From: Flavobacteriales bacterium
GTDB lineage: Bacteria; Bacteroidota; Bacteroidia; Flavobacteriales_D; Crocinitomicaceae
Direction of reading: 5' to 3'
DNA length: 64,000 nucleotides
NCBI GenBank assembly: GCA_947500875.1
Contig: CANMUN010000002.1
Location: 31,671 to 95,670, forward strand
Shown here: in pieces, positions 35,687 to 45,300 of the stretch
Layout: the number at the start of each line of letters is the position of its first letter
How positions within the stretch are numbered: the first letter of the stretch is position 1
The notes under the pieces: model-generated
The model's input: the letters and a program-made list of their open reading frames with translations, nothing else
Told to the model about the DNA's origin: nothing
The model's database searches: none
Made by a program: the position numbers and the translations under genes

Positions 35687-36471
35687 GATGTTTGGGAGTT
35701 GAGGTTAAATAATCGTTCGGCGTTTTCGGAGGTAAATTTCTTTACGCGTTCTATCGGGATTTCAAGCACATCACTTATCCGATCGGCAATATGAATTAAA
35801 AACGAGGGTTCATTGCGTTTTCCTCGATGGGGGGCAGGAGGTAAATACGGCGCATCGGTTTCAAGCAACATTCGATTTAGGGGTATCCGCTTTACCACTT
35901 CTGCTAAGCCGCTTTTTTTGTAAGTGATAACCCCACCAATTCCAAAATAAAAAGACGGATGATATTGGAGGATATGGTTGAGCTGATGTTCTTCTCCGGT
36001 AAAACAATGAAAAACCCCCCTAAGGTGCGTGTCCCGATAATCTGCTAACACCTCAAACAGCGGATCAAAAGCGTCTCGAACATGAAGCGCTACCGGTAAA
36101 TGAAACTCAAGAGCCCAGTCAAGTTGTTGTTTTAACGCTTTTATTTGGTCGGATAAGCGGCTTTTATCCCAATACAAATCCAATCCAATTTCTCCGATAG
36201 CCACCAGCGCGCTATTGCGGCGCTCCAGTTCTATTCGAAGGAACAAAAGTTCTTTCTCATAATGTTCTGTGACATAACAAGGATGTAATCCCAGCATGGG
36301 ATAGCAGGGAAGGTTGCTCTTTTGAATCAAATCCAATAAGGAATCCCAAGATGCTTGGTCAATGTTCGGAAGAAGGATTTTTTCAACCCCATTTTCTCGG
36401 GCACGCGCAATAAGCGCGTCGAAATCTTCTTTAAAGCAGGGGTCGTAGAGATGGCAATGGGTGTCAATCAT
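35683..36471 (-). CDS. tatD: TatD family metal-dependent DNase
   Basis: TatD proteins are TIM-barrel metallohydrolases with 3'-5' DNase activity. The 262-residue protein shows the metal ligands His5 and His7 (DTHCHLYD), Glu in GEIGLDLYWD, His in LHVRDA, His in GVFHCFTG and Asp in LLETDAPYL. It ends in the family's NAERLFNL. It overlaps galE by 8 bases upstream and ansA downstream. Confidence 0.94.
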   Translation of the reverse strand: MIDTHCHLYDPCFKEDFDALIARARENGVEKILLPNIDQASWDSLLDLIQKSNLPCYPMLGLHPCYVTEHYEKELLFLRIELERRNSALVAIGEIGLDLYWDKSRLSDQIKALKQQLDWALEFHLPVALHVRDAFDPLFEVLADYRDTHLRGVFHCFTGEEHQLNHILQYHPSFYFGIGGVITYKKSGLAEVVKRIPLNRMLLETDAPYLPPAPHRGKRNEPSFLIHIADRISDVLEIPIERVKKFTSENAERLFNLNSQTS

Positions 36472-37474
36472 GTTGTTTCAGCTGTTGTTCCCAATTCCAA
36501 GCGTCGCGAAGGGCTTCTTCAACGGTTCTTTGAGCTTTCCAACCAAGTTCTGCCTCCGATTTTTCAACGTTCGCGAAGATTTCCGTAATGTCACCCGGTC
36601 TTCTATCTCCCAATTTGTAGGGAAGTTCTCTTCCCGAAACAACGTTGAACGTCTCAACCATTTCAAGTACTGAAGTGCCTTTCCCTGTTCCGATATTAAA
36701 TACATCCAAGGGAACATACCCCTCATGTTGCAATGCGCATACATGGGCCTCTGCGACGTCGCATACATGGATGTAATCACGTATGCAGGTTCCGTCTGGA
36801 GTTGGATAGTCGTTGCCGAAAACGGTGAGGTATTCGCGAATTCCCGCCGCTGTTTGCGTAATGTAAGGGAGCAAGTTGTTGGGGATGCCAACAGGAAGTT
36901 CTCCGATCAATCCACTGGGGTGTGCTCCGATAGGATTGAAATACCTCAAACAAAGGGTGTTGAATGGCTGGGTGTTTCGGTGGAGGTCCTCAAGTATTTG
37001 CTCTCCCATCCATTTGGTAAAGCCGTAAGGAGATTCGGGTAGGTGTTTCGGGGTGTTTTCAAAAACTTGTCGCCCATTGGGTTCCCCGTAAACCGTGCAT
37101 GAGGATGAAAACACGAATTTTTGAACGTTAAATGTTTGACAAGCTTCAAGAACATTCATGAGTCCAATCAGGTTATTCTGGTAATAACGCAAAGGCACCA
37201 CGCAGGACTCGCCTACGGATTTGTAAGCAGCAAAGTGAATCACTGCTTGAATGCCGTGGTCTTCAAAAACTGAGAATAAAATATTTTTATCGCAAATATC
37301 AATAGATAAAAACGAAAAACCGTCGCCGCAAAGTTTTTTAAGGCCTTCTAAAATGATGAGGGAACTGTTTCTTAAGTCGTCAACAATTATCGGATGGTAC
37401 CCTCTTTCTACAAGAGCAACCACCGTATGCGAACCAATGTAACCTGCTCCTCCCGTGACCAGCACTTTTTTCAT
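36464..37474 (-). CDS. galE: UDP-glucose 4-epimerase
   Basis: GalE interconverts UDP-glucose and UDP-galactose (or the GlcNAc forms). The 336-residue extended SDR has TGGAGYIGSHT (7-17), Ser124/125 (VFSSSCTVYG), the catalytic Tyr150 and Lys154 (SPYGFTKWMGE), and RYFNPIGAHPSG. It is first in galE-tatD-ansA. Upstream on the minus strand a TAATTTTA box (one base off consensus) lies close to the ATG. Confidence 0.95.
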   Translation of the reverse strand: MKKVLVTGGAGYIGSHTVVALVERGYHPIIVDDLRNSSLIILEGLKKLCGDGFSFLSIDICDKNILFSVFEDHGIQAVIHFAAYKSVGESCVVPLRYYQNNLIGLMNVLEACQTFNVQKFVFSSSCTVYGEPNGRQVFENTPKHLPESPYGFTKWMGEQILEDLHRNTQPFNTLCLRYFNPIGAHPSGLIGELPVGIPNNLLPYITQTAAGIREYLTVFGNDYPTPDGTCIRDYIHVCDVAEAHVCALQHEGYVPLDVFNIGTGKGTSVLEMVETFNVVSGRELPYKLGDRRPGDITEIFANVEKSEAELGWKAQRTVEEALRDAWNWEQQLKQHD

Positions 37475-37533
37475 AGGATAAAATTACGCAATTCTTGGTT
37501 GAACCAAAGCGAACCGTACTTGTTTAATCGATT

Positions 37534-37944
37534 ATGAACGGATTATTTTTGCTTGTTTTTTGGTGGATGTTCCCTTCCAAGGACATCTATTTTCTCAAGG
37601 TTAATGTGTCTGGTTTCCCCTCCAGTAAGGGATTTGCTAATGTGGCTTTATTTAATAGCAGTAATGGATTTCCGATCTATGGAAAGCAGTACCAAGGCAA
37701 GGTTGTTTCCATCAAGGATGGGTCCTGTCAAGTGTCTTTTACCGGGTTGCCTTCAGGATCCTATTCGGTGGCAGTGTACCATGACGAAAACAACAATCAG
37801 AAAATGGATAAAAACCTTTTTGGGGCACCAACAGAGGCTTACGGGTTTTCCAACAACGTTCGTCCTGTTTTTTCTGCCCCCTCGTTTGAGGAGTGTAAGT
37901 TGAATTTATCCAACGACCGTTCCATTAACGTGAAAGTAAAATAA
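37534..37944 (+). CDS. DUF2141 secreted protein
   Basis: The 136-residue protein has a hydrophobic N-terminus acting as a short signal. The DUF2141 body follows: LKVNVSGFPSSKGFANVALF, SFTGLPSGSYSVAVYHDENNN, and MDKNLFGAPTEAYGFSNN near the C-terminus. These are periplasmic or outer-membrane-associated beta-sandwich proteins without known activity, common in Bacteroidota and Proteobacteria. Monocistronic, divergent from galE. Confidence 0.8.
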   Translation: MNGLFLLVFWWMFPSKDIYFLKVNVSGFPSSKGFANVALFNSSNGFPIYGKQYQGKVVSIKDGSCQVSFTGLPSGSYSVAVYHDENNNQKMDKNLFGAPTEAYGFSNNVRPVFSAPSFEECKLNLSNDRSINVKVK

Positions 37945-38004
37945 TTCACAGAAATACAACGATTCCTTAACAAGCTGAATACAAGTTCATTCCATCTTTG
38001 GTGA

Positions 38005-38826
38005 ATGCAACAATTTAGCCACGATGTTGTGGTGATTTCGGATGTTCACCTCGGAACATATGGCTCGGCAGCCCGAGAATTGGTGGTGTATTTGAAGAGC
38101 ATCAACCCTGAGGTTTTGGTCTTGAACGGAGACATAATCGACATTTGGCAATTCAATAAGAAGTATTTTCCGAAGGCTCATTTGAAAGTAGTTCGTGAGA
38201 TAATACGCATGATGAGCCATGGGACGAAAGTACATTACATTCTCGGAAACCACGACGAAGCGCTTCGAAGGTTCACCAAGTTTTCCATGGGAAATTTGGT
38301 GATGGACAACAAGTTGGTCTTGGATTTACCGACCGGAAAAGCGTGGTTTTTTCACGGAGACGTATTCGATTATTCGGTAAGGCATTCCAAATGGATAGCA
38401 AAACTTGGAGGAAAAGGCTATGATTTATTAATTTTATTCAATACTTTTATCAATAAGGTGTTAGTGGGAATGGGCAGAGAACGGGTATCCATATCGAAAA
38501 AGGTAAAAGATAAAGTGAAAGGCGTCATCAGTTATGTGAACGATTTTGAGCAAAATGTAGCCTCCATTGCAGGGGAAAAGGGCTATCGTTATGTAGTGTG
38601 TGGTCATATTCACCAACCCGCAATGAAGCAGATGGTAACCCAAGAGGGGGCGGAGGTGGTGTACTTAAATTCGGGAGACTGGGTAGAAAACCTATCCGCT
38701 TTGGAGTATGTCAATGGATCATGGACCTTATACCAGTTCAATGAAAAAATAAGCGAAGCTTCGGAAGAAGACATGAATTCTGTTGAGATTGGATTAGAAA
38801 CGGTGCTGGAAAGTTGTGAATCATGA
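38005..38826 (+). CDS. UDP-2,3-diacylglucosamine diphosphatase-like metallophosphoesterase (LpxH type)
   Basis: The 273-residue calcineurin-like phosphoesterase has all metal motifs: SDVHLGT, NGDIIDIW, LGNHDEA, FFHGDVFD and CGHIHQP. The closest functional family is LpxH, which cleaves UDP-2,3-diacylglucosamine to lipid X in lipid A synthesis. The typical LpxH is ~240 residues, and this Bacteroidota form is slightly longer. It overlaps the glycosyltransferase gene downstream as ATGA. A CATCTTTG box (one mismatch to TAnnTTTG) ends 4 bases before the ATG. Confidence 0.8.
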   Translation: MQQFSHDVVVISDVHLGTYGSAARELVVYLKSINPEVLVLNGDIIDIWQFNKKYFPKAHLKVVREIIRMMSHGTKVHYILGNHDEALRRFTKFSMGNLVMDNKLVLDLPTGKAWFFHGDVFDYSVRHSKWIAKLGGKGYDLLILFNTFINKVLVGMGRERVSISKKVKDKVKGVISYVNDFEQNVASIAGEKGYRYVVCGHIHQPAMKQMVTQEGAEVVYLNSGDWVENLSALEYVNGSWTLYQFNEKISEASEEDMNSVEIGLETVLESCES

Positions 38827-39848
38827 GAATTTTATACGCGGTACAGGGAACAGGAAACGGGCATTTAAGCCGTGCTATTGCCGTGGTACCGGAGCTCATG
38901 AAACACGGTGCTGTGGATGTACTCATCAGTGGAACGCAGTCACAAATTGAATTTCCCTTTCCCGTTAAATTCCGCTATCGTGGACTAAGTTTTGTTGCGT
39001 CGCGTGCTGGTGGTGTTCACGTATTTAAAACCTTGTTAAGTACAAAACCCCTGAGGTTTTGGAAAGAAATTCATTCGGTTCCGGTGGAGGATTATGATTT
39101 AGTGATCACCGACTTTGAACCCGTAAGTGCTTGGGCGTGCAAAATCAAGGGCGTTCCCTGCGTAGAAATGAGCCATCAGGCTGCTGTGCTTGACCCCTCA
39201 AGTCCACAAACAACGCGCGCCTTTCCCTTGGGAAGATGGATTGTAAAGAACTATTGTCCATCAACTTCTGCAATCGGGTTCCATTTTGAAAATTACTCCG
39301 ATACGACCTATCTACCCTTGCTTCGAAAAGAAATCATTGAGTCAACTCCTGTTCAAGGAGAACATTATGTGGTATACCTTACCGGTTACAGCGACGACGC
39401 CGTAGTTCAGGTTCTCACCTCTGTTAAGGCCCCTTTTATCCTGTTTTCCAAAGAAATTAAGCAGCAAGTTCAAAGAGAAAATTGTTGTATAAAACCAATT
39501 AGCAACCAAGTGTTTCTTCAGGACTTAATAGCGTCCAAAGGCGTTATTTGCGGTGCCGGCTTCGAATTGCCCGCGGAGGCTCTTTACCTTAAGAAAAAAC
39601 TTTTGGTGATTCCTTACGCGAATCATTTTGAGCAACATTGCAACGCTGCTGCGGTTGGTCGATTAGGAGCACAAGTACTTTTTTCTCTTAGCCAAAAGGA
39701 AGTTGCTTCCCTTCAAGCGTGGTGCGACACCAACAATGAAATCGTTTACGATTGGAAAGATCCTTTGAGTTTTGCCGTACACCGCGTGGTGAGTGAAGCC
39801 CCTACAACAAAAGGGATTTTCGCGGCAAAGAATACGCCTAATCTTTAA
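38823..39848 (+). CDS. MurG/MJ1255-like glycosyltransferase
   Basis: The 341-residue GT-B fold protein has a glycine loop GTGNGHLSRA (about 9-18). A C-terminal nucleotide-sugar region GAGFELPAEALYLKKKLLVIP is followed by FEQHCNAA. This is like the glycosyltransferase-28 C-domain and the MJ1255-type family often found in Bacteroidota. The acceptor is unknown. Translational coupling to the LpxH-like gene points to a glycolipid of the envelope, which is inference. Its 3' end overlaps ppk1 antisense by 11 bases. Confidence 0.8.
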   Translation: MRILYAVQGTGNGHLSRAIAVVPELMKHGAVDVLISGTQSQIEFPFPVKFRYRGLSFVASRAGGVHVFKTLLSTKPLRFWKEIHSVPVEDYDLVITDFEPVSAWACKIKGVPCVEMSHQAAVLDPSSPQTTRAFPLGRWIVKNYCPSTSAIGFHFENYSDTTYLPLLRKEIIESTPVQGEHYVVYLTGYSDDAVVQVLTSVKAPFILFSKEIKQQVQRENCCIKPISNQVFLQDLIASKGVICGAGFELPAEALYLKKKLLVIPYANHFEQHCNAAAVGRLGAQVLFSLSQKEVASLQAWCDTNNEIVYDWKDPLSFAVHRVVSEAPTTKGIFAAKNTPNL

Positions 39849-41865
39849 GTGATTGGTACCGAAGGTATAGGTTCTGTTGGGCATGAAAAGGGGGGCCATC
39901 TTGCTTTCGATATTCGTTTTTCATGTCCGAATCTATCCAACGAGATTTAACGGTTCCTCGCCACTGATAATCTAAAACCGCATCAATTTCCTCTTGAATG
40001 TTTCGGTCAAAAATAGGCGTGGCAACCTCGATCCTTGCGTCCAAATTACGCTCCATAAGGTCTGCACTTCCAATGTAATAAATGGGATTTTCGCCGTTTC
40101 CAAAGACAAAACACCTCGCATGCTCCAAATAACGGTCCACAATGCTAATAACGGTTAAATTGGGGTTCTTTTTGTAGTTGGTTTTTAAACAGCAAATTCC
40201 ACGCACAATCATATCCACTTTCACCCCGGCCTCGCTTGCATCTACGATTTTCTGAATCATTTCAGGGTCGGTTAAGTTGTTCAATTTAATTTTAATGGAA
40301 CCGAATTTACCTGTTTTTACGAATGAAATTTCCTTATCAATTAGGGATAGGAGTTTTTTGCGGTAGTTAATAGGAGAAACCAAAAGATTCCTAAAGCTGA
40401 CGCGCTCTAAGTTGTTTTCCAGTAATTTAAACACTTGTGCCACTTCACCAACCACTCGTTTGTTTCCGGTTAACAAGGCGAAGTCGGTATAAATTTTAGA
40501 AGATCTTTCGTTGAAGTTTCCGGTACCTATGTATGCAATGGAAAAATCACCTTGTTTGCTTTGGCGTTTAATGTACAATAACTTAGAATGAACTTTAAGG
40601 TTCGGCACCCCAAAAATCACCTTAGCGCCGTATTCCTCGAGTTGATTCGACCATTTTAAGTTGTTTTCTTCGTCGAATCTGGCTTGCAATTCCATCACCA
40701 CCACCACTTGCTTTCGGTTTAAAATGGCCGCAATTAAGGCGCGCATCACCTGTGAGTCAGGCGCTAAACGGTATACGTTGATTTTGATTTCCGACACCAT
40801 CGGGTCAATGGCGGCTTCTCGGAGAACATCAATGATATACTCGAATTTCTGATATGGAAAGTGTAAAAACACGTCTTTTTTCACCAAGGTGTTGAGTATT
40901 TGCCGGTTGTTTTCCAAATCAGGATGAGGGTTTGCCGGTTGAGGTTGGTAAACCAAGTGCTTACGGTTAAAATCGGGAAATTGCAGGAAGTCCTTAAAAT
41001 TATGGTACCGTCCTCCTGGGATTGCGTTGGCGGTTTTACCGAGTTTAAGGCAATCGAGCAGGTATTTCAGCAAGTCTTCGGGCATCGTTTCATCGAATAC
41101 AAACCTCACGGGAACACCTTTTTTGCGTTTTTTTAAACTTCGCTCAATCTTTTCTGAATAGGATTCACCAAGGCTGTCTTCGATGTCTAACTCAGCGTCA
41201 CGGGTGAATTTGAACGTGTAGGCAGAAATTTTATCGTAAGGCACAATGGAAAAAATTGAGCCTAAGTGTTTGCGAATGAGGTCATCTGCCAGAATGAAAT
41301 AGGAATTTTCTCCTTCGTTTAAAACTAGAAAACGGTTTTTTCCCGAGGGAATCTGCACGAGGGCGTACCGGTTTGGATTTCCTTTTTTTTGAATTTTTAC
41401 GGCCAAATAAATCGCATCATCCCTCAACTCTGGAAAAGATGCCTTGCGGTCCAATATAATCGGAAACAGCATGTGCTTAAAGTGCTCATTAAAATAACGG
41501 GTCGCCATCTCCGATAACGCGCCATCTAAAGTGTCTTCATTCAAGGTATAAACCTTCTCTTCCTTCAACAATTCAATGAGGTTTTCATAGCACGATTCGA
41601 AAAGGTCTTGTTGATGGAGAACTACTTTTCGAAGTTCTTTGTATAAATCTTCCGGGCTTCCGTCGTACCCGTATATTTTTTTCTTTTTAAGCCCAATCAA
41701 GCGCCGCACTTCAGCGACCCGCACCCGAAAAAACTCGTCGAGATTGTTCGAATAAATGCCGAGAAATCTAAATCGTTCGATAAGGGGCACCCGAGCATCA
41801 AGCGCTTCTTGCAACACCCTGGCGTTAAAATTCAACCAGCTTAATTCTCGATTAATGGTTTTCAT
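39838..41865 (-). CDS. ppk1: Polyphosphate kinase 1
   Basis: PPK1 polymerises ATP gamma-phosphate into polyphosphate. The 675-residue protein has the N-terminal helical domain (INRELSWLNFNARVL), the phospholipase-D-like domains, and the autophosphorylated His426 in NLKVHSKLLY. A second His lies in the YLEHARCFVFGNG region, followed by IGSADLMERNLDARIEV. It is the last gene of an ileS-BCCP-ppk1 run with a 45-base gap before it. No exopolyphosphatase gene is nearby. Confidence 0.95.
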   Translation of the reverse strand: MKTINRELSWLNFNARVLQEALDARVPLIERFRFLGIYSNNLDEFFRVRVAEVRRLIGLKKKKIYGYDGSPEDLYKELRKVVLHQQDLFESCYENLIELLKEEKVYTLNEDTLDGALSEMATRYFNEHFKHMLFPIILDRKASFPELRDDAIYLAVKIQKKGNPNRYALVQIPSGKNRFLVLNEGENSYFILADDLIRKHLGSIFSIVPYDKISAYTFKFTRDAELDIEDSLGESYSEKIERSLKKRKKGVPVRFVFDETMPEDLLKYLLDCLKLGKTANAIPGGRYHNFKDFLQFPDFNRKHLVYQPQPANPHPDLENNRQILNTLVKKDVFLHFPYQKFEYIIDVLREAAIDPMVSEIKINVYRLAPDSQVMRALIAAILNRKQVVVVMELQARFDEENNLKWSNQLEEYGAKVIFGVPNLKVHSKLLYIKRQSKQGDFSIAYIGTGNFNERSSKIYTDFALLTGNKRVVGEVAQVFKLLENNLERVSFRNLLVSPINYRKKLLSLIDKEISFVKTGKFGSIKIKLNNLTDPEMIQKIVDASEAGVKVDMIVRGICCLKTNYKKNPNLTVISIVDRYLEHARCFVFGNGENPIYYIGSADLMERNLDARIEVATPIFDRNIQEEIDAVLDYQWRGTVKSRWIDSDMKNEYRKQDGPPFHAQQNLYLRYQSLKD

Positions 41866-41910
41866 GAAGCCTGCTTTTTGTAAAATAAATAAATTTAAGT
41901 TACCTGAATG

Positions 41911-42369
41911 TTAATCGAACTCCAAGAGAACAGCCCCTTTGTCAACCACCTCTCCTTCTTGGATGAAGACGCTTTTAACCACCCCCATTCCGTTGGATTT
42001 TAAGGTGTTTTCCATTTTCATTGCTTCGAGCGAAAGCAAAGGCGTTCCGGGCGCAACAGCGTCTCCAAGTTGGACGAAAATTTTCAAAACCCTTCCCGGC
42101 ATCGGAGCGTTGTAATGCTTTATTTTTCGAACTTTGGGTTTATCAAGCCCCAGTTGTTGGATTAATTCATCCAATTCGTGTTTTTTGCGAATATGAAATA
42201 CGCGGTGGTTAATTTTAAGCCGCAATTCTTGCGATTCACTTTCGTCGGCCAGGACTTCACCATGGTAGGAAATACCCTCAAATTCAAGGGTTAAAAAGCG
42301 GTGGTCTATCCAAGTAATCAAAGCTCCTTCGGAGCTTGGGGTTTCTTTCTGATCAAATATCCAATTCAT
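41911..42369 (-). CDS. Biotin-carboxyl-carrier domain protein (orphan BCCP)
   Basis: The 152-residue protein ends in a biotinyl domain (about 85-152) with the biotinylation motif SLEAMKMENT, Lys118. The N-terminal ~80 residues match the small subunit of propionyl/acyl-CoA carboxylases in Bacteroidota. It differs from accB at 58.5 kb, which has its own Pro/Ala hinge and IEAMKLF motif. No carboxyltransferase or biotin carboxylase is adjacent. It overlaps the end of ileS by 17 bases, so it may be co-expressed with the synthetase gene. Partner enzymes must be encoded elsewhere. Confidence 0.85.
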   Translation of the reverse strand: MNWIFDQKETPSSEGALITWIDHRFLTLEFEGISYHGEVLADESESQELRLKINHRVFHIRKKHELDELIQQLGLDKPKVRKIKHYNAPMPGRVLKIFVQLGDAVAPGTPLLSLEAMKMENTLKSNGMGVVKSVFIQEGEVVDKGAVLLEFD

Positions 42370-45300
42370 GGGTCTTTGTTAAGGTAAATATAAAATCGTC
42401 GGCTTCAAGAATTTCTTCGTTCTTTCCGTGCATCAATTGAGGGTTATGGTTGAGTTGATTCGCCAACACTTCTTCCGAAATGTATTGGGAAAAGGCCTGT
42501 ATTCCAAGTGTCACAGGCTCGCTGCCCCTGAAGGTGATTTGCACCCTGTCCGTCACTTCTAAACCGGCATCTTTACGAGCGTTTTGAAGGCGATTCACCA
42601 CCTCACGGGCGATGCCCTCTCTCGCCAAGTCATCCGAAATTTCAATATCCAACGCGACCGTTAACGAACCTTCGGTTGCAACAACCCAACCGGGAACGTC
42701 TTTGGTCGTGATTTCAAAATCGGAAATTTCGAGGTTAATGCTAGTTCCTTCCAGGTTCAGGGTTGTACCTTGTTCTTGTTCAATTTTCCGTATTTCTTCA
42801 GGGCCTAATCCGTTAATCCATGCCGCAATGGCCTTCATTTGCGGACCGTACTTGGGTCCGATGGTTTTAAAATTGGGTTTAACCTGTTTTACTAAAACGC
42901 TCGCATCCATCCATTCGAGGGCCTTCACATTTACTTCGGATTGAATCAAGGGAGCAACCCGGTTCAATCGACTTTTGAGAGGCTCCCCAGTATCAGGAAT
43001 TAAAACGCGTGACAAAGGTTGTCGAACGCGGATTTTCTCTTTTTTTCTTAGGCTTAAAACCAGGGAGGTGATTTTTTGAGCGAGGTCAATTTCTTCCTCC
43101 AAATCGGTATTAATGAATTTGGTATTAGCCTTTGGAAATTCGGATAGATGCACCGATTCACCCTCCTGTCCCTGCGTTAAATCCAGGAATAAACGATCCA
43201 TGTAAAAGGGAGCGATCGGAGCAGCGAGAATGCTCAAGGTTTTGAGGCACGTATACAGCGTTTGATACGCTGCCATTTTATCGTGAGGATCCTCGTTCTT
43301 CCAAAACCGCCTTCTTCCTAAACGTACATACCAATTGGACAATTGATCGCTTACAAAATCTTGCAGCTGACGTCCCGCGTTTGTCACATCGTATCGCTCA
43401 TAGCATGCATCTACGAGTTCGATTAAACTGTTTAATTTAGATAGGATCCAACGGTCCATTTCTGGACGGTTTTCAAAGGGAATTTCGGGGGACTTTGGGT
43501 CGAATTGGTCAACGTTCGCATACAAGGCGAAGAACGAATAGGTGTTGTACAAGGTGCCGAAGAACTTTCGCTGCGTTTCTTGAATTCCAGACTCGTCAAA
43601 CTTTAAATTGTCCCAAGGTTGTGCATTGGTTAACATATACCACCTCGTTGCGTCGGCACCGTAAGTATCCAAGGTAATGAACGGGTCTACCGTATTACCG
43701 AGTCGTTTCGACATTTTCTGACCGAATTTATCCAAAACGAGTCCGTTCGAGAGAACGTTTTTGTAGGCAGCTTTTCCAAAGACCAAGGAGGAAATGGTAT
43801 GTAAGGTGTAAAACCAACCACGGGTTTGATCTACGCCTTCGGCAATAAAATCCGCGGGATAATGGCTTCCTTCGTCGATGAAAGATTTATTTTCAAAAGG
43901 ATAATGCCATTGGGCGTAAGGCATGGCTCCCGAATCAAACCAAACATCGATTAAATCGTTTTCACGGCGCATGGGCTTTCCAGAGGGGGCCGCCAAAACA
44001 ATGGGGTCTAAGGCGTGTTTGTGAAGGTCAATCAGTGAATAATTGTCGTCGCTCATGTTCCCCGGTTCAAACTCTTTCAACGGGTTTTCTTGCATCAACC
44101 CCGCTTTTACCGAAGCTTCACAAGCAACGTAAAGGTCTGCAACCGATCCGATGCACATCCGTTCATCGCCTTCTTCCGTGCTCCAAATGGGAATCGGGAT
44201 TCCCCAATAACGCGAGCGGGATAAATTCCAATCGTTGGCATTCTCCAACCATTTACCGAATCGACCGCTGCCCGTAGATTCTGGATTCCAGTGGATGGTT
44301 TTATTCAGTTCAACCAAGGTTTCTCGGTTTTCCGACACCCGGATGAACCAAGAGTCTAAAGGATAGTATAATACCGGCTTGTCCGTTCGCCAACAATGCG
44401 GATAACTGTGTTCGTATTTTTCCACTTTGAACGCTAAGCCTCGCTCCTTCAATTGAATGGCGATTTCTACGTCCACGGATTTTTCAGGCGTTTCTCCCTC
44501 GGAGTAATATTCATTTTTGACGTATTTTCCGCCCAAATCTCCAACTTCGGCACGGAACTTTCCTTGCAAATCCACCAAAGGAACAGGTGTTCCGTTTTCG
44601 TTTGCAATTAATAGAGGGGGAACACCCGCCTCTTGAGCAACGCGCGCATCGTCGGCACCAAAAGTTGGCGCCGTATGGACGATACCGGTACCATCCTCCG
44701 TGGTAACAAAAGCGCCTCCAATGACCCTAAACGCCTCCTCGGGCCGATCCATCGGCTGACAATACGGCAATAGCTGTTCGTACCGAAGCCCCAACAATTC
44801 TTGTCCTGAAAATGACGGCTCACAGCAATAAGGAATGCTTTTTTTATCCTCGGGCAACACCAAATCTTCTGGGGTTTCAACGCGCAAGAATCCTTTACCA
44901 AATAAGGAAGGCACCAATGCGGCGGCACAAACCACTTCAATTTTTTCGAACGTGTAGGGGTTAAAGGTGTGAATTAAAGTATATTCAATTGTGGGTCCAA
45001 CCGTCAGCGCGGTATTTGACGGAAGGGTCCATGGGGTGGTTGTCCAAGCCAGAAAGTAGCGATTGCTTCCGTAGGTTCCCCAGGGATTTTCTTGGTTGGG
45101 AAGCCATTTAAATTGAGCAACAACGCTGGTATCTTTGACATTTTTGTAACAACCGGGTTGGTTCAATTCGTGGGAAGAGAGCCCTGTCCCGGCCTTTGGA
45201 GAATACGGCTGAATAGTATAGCCTTTGTAGAGCAAGTTTTTTTCGTACAACTCATGCAGCAACCACCAAACCGACTCCATGTATTTACTGTCGTAGGTTA

